A stretch of DNA of 64,000 nt, taken from NCBI GenBank assembly GCA_002633005.1, contig NMRA01000140.1, forward strand, positions 645,917 to 709,916, given 5' to 3'. This document shows positions 26,687 to 36,265 of the stretch, one piece after another. The notes under the pieces were generated by a model. It was not told the origin of the DNA. It saw nothing but the letters and a program-made list of their open reading frames with translations, and did not search any database. The position numbers and the translations under genes are program-made. The DNA is from Phoronis australis. Lineage: Eukaryota > Phoronida > Phoronidae. The stretch's first letter is position 1, and every line of letters starts with the position of its first letter.

Positions 26687-27158
26687 ATGGAGCTCATGAA
26701 CATCAGTAGTTCTGTAAATGTATCTGGCGTTGACAACTGCAGTGTGCTAAGTGTTTGCAAGGACTCCAACTACCGCCACCTCGTGTTGGAAATGTTAGAA
26801 GGTGCTTATTTATCCATTGTGGCGATAATTGCGTTCTCGGGTAACCTCTGTCTTTGGATTGTCATCTTTCGACACAAAAAACTGAATAACAATTCGAACA
26901 AGCATATTTTATGTTTGAGTCTGGCCGACATGATGGTTTCGGTCGTGAACGTCCCATTCACCGTAGTGTCGATTATAGCTGAGGAATGGATATTTCCCGA
27001 CCAACTGTGCATCGTCGTGGGGTTCATTAACATGCTAACATTTGTTGGAAGTGTCATGTCGCTAGCAGCCATAAGTATTAATCGCTTTGTGCTTATTTGC
27101 CATGGAAACAAGTACAAGAAAATCTACACAAAAGGAAAAACCTATGTTATTTTTGCGG
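26687..27158 (+). CDS. melatonin-receptor-like class A GPCR, exon 1 (TM1-TM3)
   Basis: The start ATG is in a strong context (GCCATGG). Residues 1-40 are the outside tail with three N-glycosylation sequons (N5, N11, N17). TM1 carries GN at 52-53, TM2 carries SLAD with D81, and TM3 carries the conserved C108 that pairs with a cysteine in extracellular loop 2. The DRY motif is replaced by NRF at 132-134, followed by VLICHGNKYKKIY, close to the NRY-YICHS-KY signature of melatonin receptors. The exon ends at GCGG before GTAAGT (donor 27,159). The phase-1 end joins the exon at 31,552 to restore a Gly codon, giving 405 residues in all. Expected role: plasma-membrane G-protein signalling. Melatonin itself is not proven as the ligand, since cnidarian relatives are largely orphan receptors. 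Confidence 0.9.
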
Positions 27159-27505
27159 GTAAGTGCGCGTTTTGTTTGATGGAATTACGTTGCACGTACT
27201 TGTCACGTGTGTTGCAAAACAGAGATACAGATCGTATTAAAAACCGCACCCAATACTGAGGCTATCAAAACAATACCTGATTTCACGGTTTGTCCACCAT
27301 CTTGAGTGTCTTTAAAACTCGGTAAAGTAAGCAACCAATTCGCCTCCGTTTTCCATTAAGTGGACGGGACAGCAAGGTGTTTTGAAACCAATATTTTTTA
27401 GAAATATCTACTAATTTGTCAAAAAGTTTTAATTATGCCACTTCCCATATATCCATGAATGTCACAAACTAATTTTTCTTCCTGATAACCCGATGTCATC
27501 GGCGT

Positions 27506-27560
27506 CGCAGCACTGAAAAAAATTGGGGCTATAGCCCCCCAGCCCCCTATGGTGCGCCGC
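27506..27560 (+). repeat. GC-rich short repeat (GGCTATAGCC core), copy 1
   Basis: The block reads CAGCACTGAAAAAAATTGGG, then GGCTATAGCCCCCC, then GGTGCGCCGCCCATGG. The centre is self-complementary. The same unit occurs at 31,346-31,400, 31,405-31,463, 45,200-45,250 and 45,255-45,320. It may be part of a larger MITE; the ends are not defined. Confidence 0.6.
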
Positions 27561-30500
27561 CCATGGATATGCCCTGTTGTTGAGAATATGGATGTCTGTT
27601 AAAGACGGGTTCTTTTCAAGGTCGGTCCCAAGATCATTACTTATACTGTTTGGTAGCCTTCGATGCAAAAAATAAGTATTTAAATTATGTTACAGTCGCA
27701 AGATGTTACTATCAGTCCATGCACGCACCCTGCCTAAAATATAGAGGGCTCGAATTTTTCGAAATTCGAACCTTTTACTAAGAGAAATCAACGAGGACTA
27801 AAAAAAAACGGGACCACTAGGTTCAGGCCCACGAACCGTGCATCCGTGCCGACTTCCTGTGGATTTTGTGGATTTTGTCTCGTTTACTCTGACTTTTTGT
27901 TTCACTGAGGCGGACCTTTTTGCCCAATTCTCCAAATTGGGGTGCTCGTTCGAGCCCCCGAACCCTCCGCCCCCCCGGGTGCGCCCATGACTATCATCAT
28001 AGAACCGTACACCTGAAATGCCAACTTCGATCTTGCTCTGCTGAGGTTGCGCCGCACATGTGTGGGATTTGTTTACATTCATTGAATCTTGCTATGGAAA
28101 ATATGGTTAGGAGTGGAATGTTTATTTAGTAGAAACAAAGTAATTTTAGAATTGCCATTACCAACAACGTCTTCCAAACACATTATATCTATATTTTTGA
28201 AATATTTTGCGGTCTTATGGCCCCAAACATTGTAAAAAGGCAAAATTTCCTTGCGATTTCGCGATTCGGGAGGCCGACCGCGGGAGCTACCAAATCTTGC
28301 TACGAAAGCTTACAAAATCTTTAAAATATATCTGCATGATGAAGCACCACTGGAGCTCTGATACGATTTCCAAATCACGTACTTAGAACAAATGATAACA
28401 AATATAAATTTTAAGACTAGGTTAAAGCGATTAGTGTCACCTTCTTCACTGTCAAAATACGTTTCGTATTTCCGCCATTTTTCAGATAAGTTGCAAAAGA
28501 GCCGTATCATTAGAGCGCACTCTATGAGTTCTTGATGGTGTATACTTACACCAGAAACAAAAGACAAATAATCAACTTCATAAATACATGTAATTATCAT
28601 TTCGCATACTCGACAGGTTTAAAAAACATTTCAATTATGAAAGCCGAGAGTGTTACCAAAAATTCGAAACATATAGTGTGGTAATGAAACATTTCAAGTA
28701 CTAATTGGTTGATTCACTACCTAATAATTGAACTTACGTGTTAATTAGACCGTTGATGTCGTTTGATACAGTTACATTCTTCAGTATAATTCAGGACGTC
28801 GTGACATTAACAAAAATGTAATACTTCAACTACTCATGCGAAATACCTCTACTGAGTACATTCGAAATATACTGTTGATGGCTCATTACATTGGTTGCAG
28901 TGTAGGACTTTCCACAGAAGTTTAGATGAAATAAACTCTTTTCTTCAGAAAGTAAAAATTAGTAATTCCGATACAAGTAGTGTGTGTTACCGTAAACAAT
29001 TGACATTCAATACACGAGTACGTATTTCGAGCGTTCCTAAGGACCTAATCTTTTCGTTTATATTTGCAAAACAAACACTAAGAAGGCCAGACGCCACTTC
29101 GTTCCGTAAAGTAATGTAACATGATTGTGACACCCAAAAATGTTTTGTTCAAAAATTCCTGACATGTAGTTTGGTAGGTTGTCGAAAGTGGTTCTAAGAC
29201 CGGAGATGAAAAGATACCAGAGGCTACACTATATCCGGTGTCCGGCCAGGACCACAGGTCTGTACATAAAAAGGATGACCTGAGTATAATTGTCGGGTTT
29301 GTTGACTAATTTTGTGAGAAATCGCTGATTGTCAGGAACTGTACCTCAAGAGACTCAGTTGATGAAAAACTACACAACGCTCGATCAAAACTTAGTCGCG
29401 CAGACAACCGTAAATTGATTGTGCAAACTCTCGCGTGAAATCTCGGTTCGCCAGCTTTAACTATAGAATACATAGGTCGTGTTGGCATTCCATGTCCAGA
29501 TTGCTATCACCAATCAAACCGGCATCGAGTGACAAGCGAAGCAGAGATCCCAGCGATACAAACGATATTCACGAATAACGTGAAAGTTTCTGTGTCCAAG
29601 TAACTCACCAGCATTCACGCACTGACGTCATTAATGTATTATCAAACGCTGCTTTCGTCATTTGCACGAACATGTACACGTCATTTTAAGAAAAATATGC
29701 ATTTTAATGTCATGTCTCGAAAATATGAAATCGTGTATAAAACATATTTTGATTCCAGACATGTCAAGGGAAAAACAAACTCAGACTGACTAACAAGTCG
29801 CTCTACACTCTTTCTCAATGTCACTCCATGCAGAAACCTTGTCGAAGAGTATAAACTGTTTCCGGGTTCGCAAGGTATAAATCAACTTTTATGTTGATAA
29901 TACACTTCGTCTTATAACCGTTTAACTCGATAAATCCGATCGGACGAGATTCAACTATTTCCCATTGGAATTGTGGGACGAAAAGCAATGGTAAGGCCAA
30001 AAAGCATTGGATCTGGCCCTGGAAAATGAAGATGGTGGTGCCCTATTTTTAGTTGCTCACTTTAAAAGAAAAAGAAAATCCATGTGTGACAAGCAAAAAT
30101 GACGAGTCAATTTTTATCCGTCGGTTGGGAAATCGCGGCGTTTCAAACTTTGTTCACTCCCGTTTCTGCGCCTTTGAGCAGCTTTTCAAAAACGAAACAC
30201 AAAACCTTGAAATTGATGTGGTCTGACGCCATCTTAGTCGGTGAGCTCAGGTTGGGGATAGAGACCGGAGCCAACTACGCCTGTTTGGCCTATCAGATTG
30301 TTTCGCTAGAGTACCCGCTCCTGTTGGTGGGGGGGGGGGGGAGGGCGAGGCATATTCAAAGCTGAGCGTACCCGCTTTCTGTTAAAACGCTTTTGATTTT
30401 CTCCCTGATTATCTAAATCTCCTCACTCATTTTCCTAATAAGTAAGAGCAGAAGCGCTAGCAGCAGAAGCGGCAACGGCAACTGCAACGGCGGCAGCATC

Positions 30501-31345
30501 GGCAGCGGCAATGGTGGCGGCAGCAGCAGCAGCGGCAGCAGAAGGAGCGGCAAGAGGAGCAGCAATCTGTACCAATAGTACCACGAGCAAAACGTTTATT
30601 TTTAAAAAAATTGTTGCAAAAAAATACAATATGCAATAACTGGAATCAAACCCAGAAAGCGCAAGAAAGCGTTATACTTCTATGTGTTATGTTGGTAAGT
30701 TTGATATATGCTAAATATGCATGTTCTCTTTCCCGCTATGCCTCGTTATTGTCTTACCTTCGTTAACACTGTGACTTTTGAAGAACCGTAAACACTATAC
30801 TACTTAGGACATTATAATTGTGACTTCGATGGTCTTCGTTCGGAATATATTCCCGATAAAGAATCTTTGGTGTTCATTTGGTAGCCTGTATGCTGAAATA
30901 ATCTAAGGGTATCGTAGAAGTAAAATGCGCAATTACCGGGAATATCGCATAATAAGCCCCTAGGCTTCTATTTGTAAAATGCCCCCGAGCCTATGAGTAG
31001 TTGAGTTTGTGATACTAATAGTTTACGCAGTTTAGCCAAGTCGAAAGCGTGCCGATGTAAACTGTGTCCTGTTGTTGTTCTTATAGCCTTGTTTTTGTCG
31101 AAAACATGATAAAAACAAAAGGTCGGCATGATAGTGCTTTTGAAAATCCTCGGCAGTGCCCAAAGAAATTCTTTTGAATATTTTTTAAGTTAAGTTCTAG
31201 TTGTAAGTTATATCAAGAGATAGACGTTCGTCTGCTACCACTATAGGCCTACTCGAAGTTCGAATGTCTACGGAGTTATATCCCGATGCCAGCGATTCAA
31301 TAGTGCGGAACAAAAGCATAAGGAATGGTGAGCTTAAATAAACGG

Positions 31346-31463
31346 GCGGCGCAGCACTGAAAAAGGTGGCGCTATAGCCCCCCAGTGGTGCACCGCCAAT
31401 AGACCAGGGGTGGCACAGCACTGAAAAAAGTGGGGGCTATATCCCCCCAGCCCCATGTGGTGC
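31346..31463 (+). repeat. two tandem GC-rich short repeats before GPCR exon 2
   Basis: Two units of the GCACTGAAAAAAGTGGGGGC / TATAGCCCCCCAG type sit back to back, about 90 bp upstream of the exon 2 acceptor. The equivalent pair is present in copy B at 45,200-45,320. The palindromic GGGGGCTATAGCCCCC-like core could fold as a hairpin in the pre-mRNA. Confidence 0.6.
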
Positions 31464-31551
31464 TCTGCCCCCAAAGGCAGTCAATATAGTTTATCAAATG
31501 CATTTCGAAAAATTATTTGGACAATTCTACGTTGTATGTTCATATTTTCAG

Positions 31552-32297
31552 GAAAAGTTCATGACATTTGGCTATGTGTTGCAGGTATTTGGCTACTTTC
31601 GCTCCTGCTGTCGTCGCCTCCTTTATTTGGATGGTCGAAGTATGCTTTTATAAGTAATCAACACTTATGTTTCTGCAAATGGGAGCTAAGTGAATCCTAC
31701 ACTGTTTTTATGGTGGTTGTGTGCTTCGGTGGCCCGTGTTCTGTGATGTGCTTCAGCTATGTTTCAATTATACGAGAAGTCAAAAGAAGCAATCTAAGAG
31801 TACATGCGCACGAACGACCAGCGGAAGTGGAACAAACGACAACGCACACGAACAAGTCATCATCAACCAGTAGTGACCCTTCGACTGGTACAAAACGTCC
31901 GTCGATGCGTTTAAAGCCAAAAAATGACAACCAGAAAAAACTTTGCACAACGTCTGTTGAACCTCAGAACGTTCTAGCTGTTTCGACGAATGAAAAGCAC
32001 ATTGCGACGCAGAAACGACTTCGAAAAATGAAGCGCGACAAAAAACAAAACGAAGAAGTTAAGCTGTCAGCAACGTTATTTCTGGTGATTGCTATATTCA
32101 TAACTTCATGGTTGCCGTACAGTGTTGGCATGTTTCTACACGTATTCGGTAAAATGGAACTGCCGCATTCACTTTCAATGGTTATACTGTTGCTAGGTTA
32201 CACAAACAGTTGTCATAACCCGTTTATTTACGGCCTGAGCAACAAACAATTCACAAACGCTTTTCGAAAGTTACTGTGTCGGTCGCGATGCTGTTAA
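31552..32297 (+). CDS. melatonin-receptor-like class A GPCR, exon 2A (TM4-TM7, C-tail)
   Basis: The exon begins after TTTTCAG and completes a Gly codon with exon 1. In order it holds TM4 (GIWLL then SSPPLFGW), loop 2 with the conserved Cys (HLCFCKW), and TM5 (SYTVF, with a GGP proline). Next come a long basic and Ser/Thr-rich third intracellular loop (about 31,780-32,060), TM6 (ITSWLPY) and TM7 (NSCHNPFIYGLSNKQF). The tail is short and ends CRSRCC, possible palmitoylation sites. The SWLP and NPFIY motifs are the family's CWxP and NPxxY. The stop TAA is at 32,295-32,297. With exon 1 this makes a full-length receptor. A near-identical exon lies at 45,399-46,144. Confidence 0.9.
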
Positions 32298-33355
32298 TGT
32301 TACATGTATAGGCTACAGTATACTAACACGTTAGCCAGTTAAGCAAACAGTCGTAATTTTTAGGAGCGAGTTTGACTACTGGTGTATTATTTGTGAATCT
32401 TTTGAAAAAACCTGGAAGGCACGTGATCTGACCCCTAAACACGGCTGCCGTCTTGAATTACAATAAGGCCGCCACAAGGGTGTGAGTGCTGTGTTGCAGT
32501 CTGTGACGTATGGTGGATCATGACAGAAGAGTAATTGTCTGCAACCAGATTGGAATCGAAGGTGGCTGTCAAAAATGGACTACTTTTGCAAATGAATGAA
32601 CATAATCTGCATTTGATTATCCATGCTCTGGTTTAGTATGAATACGACTGAGGCGAAAACATGAGACATATTTTGTTAACTTGCTTATGGAATTCTTTAA
32701 CGTCTTTCAAAATTGAGAAATCACACAATAGACTGAAACGAGCAAACGTGCTTATCATTTATGGTTTAACTTAGGAAGCCCTTTAAAATGCCTTTGAAAC
32801 ATCACTCCTTGTCCATTATGGGAAGTCCGGTGAAAACGTTGGGCCATAAATGAAATGAATTAAAAATTTTTGAGGACCATGATGTACTATCACTTGGCTA
32901 AGCATGTATCGTGTATATTACCATGTTCTCGATAAATTAACTCAATAATAATGATAATGATAATGGTTAGCCAAATTCATGTCGTGTCAGCCCGGAGTGT
33001 ATTTCTATAGAAGAGGTATACAAGAAGTATCACCAAAAGGGTGTTTTTCGCAGCAAAAAATAATCTCCAAAATGGTGCCATTTTGGATCTAAAGTGGTGA
33101 CTTTTTTGAACAGAACTGCGCGAAAATGTAAAATTTTACACAAAATTACTCTCTAAATGGTTCACTTTTTGTCCGAATCCATGGGTAGATATCCAAATTT
33201 TTGGGCGGCACCACTCGTCCAAAAATTCAGATACCACTTGTTCGGGATTTTGATCATTTGCTTTGTGATATAACTTTGGTTTCGTAAAATGTAACAACTT
33301 GTTACATTTTAGGAGAGGCTTAGAAACATAAAATGTGACAGTTGTTGAACTTTAN
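32298..33355 (+). other. downstream flank of exon 2A, within copy A
   Basis: This presumably includes the receptor 3' UTR. I see no canonical AATAAA close behind the stop. It holds a short ATAATGATAATG tract at about 32,945-32,966 that is greatly expanded in copy B. At 33,285-33,311 lies a perfect 13-bp-arm palindrome, TAAAATGTAACAA / TTGTTACATTTTA, with one base between the arms. An ambiguous base N is at 33,355. Confidence 0.6.
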
Positions 33356-34050
33356 ATTAAAAATCGGCTCATTTCCCTTCTCCACTGAAACGACTCGTAC
33401 ATGAATCACATAGCACAAGTTTCAACTTAAAGTTTTCTAAGGAGTGGTCCCGAGAAGTTACCATACTTAGACATTTTCAAACTCTTGCGGTTGAATCAGA
33501 AATAGGGCATTTTAAAAAATGTTTGCCAAAGTGTTTCGCATTGACGTTTTGTGGGAAACGAAAATCGTTGCACGCGCATTCCAGAAAATCGGATGATGTA
33601 TCTGACACTAATGTGACGCGATTCGGACACAGCAACGGCAATAGAATTGCACAGTCAAATCCCATTTTCAAAAATTGTGGGGATCTTGGATTTTTTGCCG
33701 ATTTAGGTAATCAAGGGGCCAATTTAACGCTTTTTTCTTTTTTACAAAATTGCGTGTTTGAAGAAATTAGTTTTCGTCAACAACGATAGCACAAATTGCA
33801 TACTCCCGGAAAGATTTGAATATTGACCAGAGGCTTAGTAGTCTAATTATTATTTTTAATTTTCACATTTTAATTTTATTTGAGTGGGACCAAAACGTCA
33901 AAATGACGCCATACTAAACAAAGGAATAGAATTCAGAAGGTGTCACTCAGGCCATCGTCTACTCGGTTAACTGGAAGTTTATTTTGGACGCCTGCTACCT
34001 TACTCGCATCCATGGTAAACAGCAGAATTGAGTTACATAAAAGTCAAAAT

Positions 34051-34081
34051 GTGACCCAGCACGACACAATGAGTCTTAAGT
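34051..34081 (+). repeat. left terminal inverted repeat of the 5.6-kb transposon
   Basis: GTGACC is followed by the 25-bp repeat starting CAGCACGACACAATGAG and ending CTTAAGT. The repeat proper (34,057-34,081) matches the reverse complement of 39,627-39,651 with one C/A difference. Confidence 0.85.
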
Positions 34082-35229
34082 AGGATTTGTCATTTTTGTG
34101 ATTGTTATTTTTTCTGGAAATACAGTATTTTCTGATCATTTTGATGTATGAAACATGTCCCTACCTTAAGAAATGGCCGAGATATTGCCATTTCTAGTCC
34201 GGAAAAGTAAAAATTTTGAGTTTTCAAAAGCTTAAGAAAATGACCGAGAAAAAGTGATATTTGTGTCTTTAAAATTTCCATAGCAACCTGCAAATGAATG
34301 CTACATTTGAGACTGATTACTGTACAAAATTACATAAGAAATAACATCAGTCGAAAATTAGCAAAAAATATTGACTGTATTACGTAATTGCGGCCATTTT
34401 CCAAGATGGCCGCCAATCGATGAAAATACATTGAAGATGGCCACCATATACATTTATATGACAGGTATTCGTGAAAAGAAAAAGAAAAAGAAAGATTTTA
34501 AAAAAGATGAAACTAATCACACCACAGCATCATTTAGTTGAGAAATATAATTTTTCTCTTTTAATATTTGTTGCCATGGCAACTATCAATTCAAAATGGC
34601 CGCCGTTAAACGTAATGACTATACAAATGGAATTTAAATGATTGCCAGTTACTACAATAAATCATAGGAATGTTCTTCACACCAAAACAAGGAACCAATG
34701 AAGGCCTAAAGTACAATTACACGTTGTCATGGTGACTAATTCAAAATGGCTGCCACTTAAGTTTAATGGCCATTCGAAAGAGGGTTTCTGAGTTTAATGA
34801 CCATTCGAAAGAGGGTTTTTGGGGGGGATTTGTAAGCGACTTTTTGACCTGCAAACGAAAAAAGCACCAAACGTATGGCATGAGAACAATATTAAACATG
34901 TATTTGCAAGCTCCTGAATATGCTTATGTACATCAACAATTAAACGACAATGTTATTTGAACATCATCCGCGCTATACAGAGTATAGTTGTATTCATTGA
35001 CAACTTGTGAAAACAAAAAAGTCTGCATATAAGTGGGTAATGAGTAATCTCAAAATTCTTGGTAGGGCCCTACTAATAGATTGATAAGAAACTGTAGTTC
35101 AACTAATTGCAGTGCTCCCTGTTTCTTTTTCTCTTACTCTTATACATAATGGCAATAAGAGGCGCTAAAACATGTTAGTGCAAAGAAAAATGGGGACTTC
35201 ATGCACAGGAAAATGATAATATTATTTAA

Positions 35230-35960
35230 GACATCAGCGTTAGGTTCCAAGGAAATTCAAATATTTCAAGCTACATTATGGACAAGTAGACCAAGCACAA
35301 AACTTGAGTAGAAAGTTCACAACTTAAAGAGCCTATATGACTATACCCTGCAATTGCTGCATACCCTGTTAGCACGGAGATAAGTATATGACATCAGCAA
35401 AAGGCTCACAACTTAAAGAGACAGAGAACACGTATTTGGACTAATTCATAAACTTTTCCCACTAATCGCTGCACAACCTGCAGGCAAGTCAGTGACTCTC
35501 TTGTCTTTCTTTCTCACAATGCCAGTACTACTTCAGATGGCGCTGCAATTGGAAGGATTAGTTTAATTAGTTGAATAGATCAGATTAGTTGGATTGAACT
35601 AAAATCAACTAATTAAACTATTCGAACTAATAGATAGGCCATCTACGGACAGGTAGATAACGTACATGACGTCATCAACAGGCTCACAATTTTAGAGACA
35701 TCAATCACGCATTTCAACTAATTCAAGTATTCCAATTAATCGCTGCGCCACCTGTGGGGACAAGCTGATAACAAACTTGACATCAGTAATAGGCGCCTAT
35801 GGTGATGGCAGGATAAGTTGAGATAAGTTGGGATTAGTTGAGTACAACTAACCAACCATTCTGACATGTATGGAGACACGCATTTCAACTAATTCAACTA
35901 TTCCCACCAATCGTAAAGCCTCCTGCAGGGGATAAGTTGAGATAAGTTGGGTACAACTAA
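35230..35960. repeat. degenerate internal repeats in the transposon's non-coding end
   Basis: A unit reading roughly CGCATTTCAACTAATTCAAC, then TATTCCCACTAATCGCTGC, then CACCTGCAGGGACAAG recurs near 35,430, 35,707 and 35,879. A related partial unit lies near 35,345. Between units are runs of GATAAGTTG and TTAGTTGGA motifs on both strands. Subterminal repeats like these can be transposase binding sites in DNA transposons; that role is only inferred here. Confidence 0.6.
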
Positions 35961-36265
35961 ACATTCTGACACAATATGCATGCTCATAATTATAGCCATA
36001 TCATGCACTGTTATTCCCCAACACCACGTCATGATACCTACCGAACACGGTTCGGTGATTTAAGGCAGATCATTTTCGACACAAAACTCATTCTTAAAAA
36101 CATTTAGCAATTTTCAACTTACTTCATATTTACATTGTCGGTATATGCTGTGTGTCTAAATAATTTGATAAAGCAATAATCACAGAGGTACGGAATGAGC
36201 GTTCCACTTCAAATAAGATCCACTATCTAAACAATGGCATAACACAAGTCCCACAAATCAAACTT

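Larger units (their letters stand above)
27159..31551 (+). other. intron 1 of the GPCR gene
   Basis: The 4.39-kb intron opens GTAAGT and ends CATATTTTCAG. It interrupts intracellular loop 2, right after the NRF segment. From about 28,777 onward it lies inside segmental duplication copy A. It also carries a GC-rich short repeat at 27,506-27,560 and more copies just before exon 2, plus an Ala-codon-like GCA/GCG low-complexity tract at 30,440-30,560. A 13-base G run lies near 30,330-30,342. No other gene is seen in it. Confidence 0.8.

Noticed and set aside
30435-30629. Poly-Ala frame on the minus strand
   Set aside because: A translation of GCA/GCG low-complexity DNA inside the GPCR intron; copy B retains only part of it.
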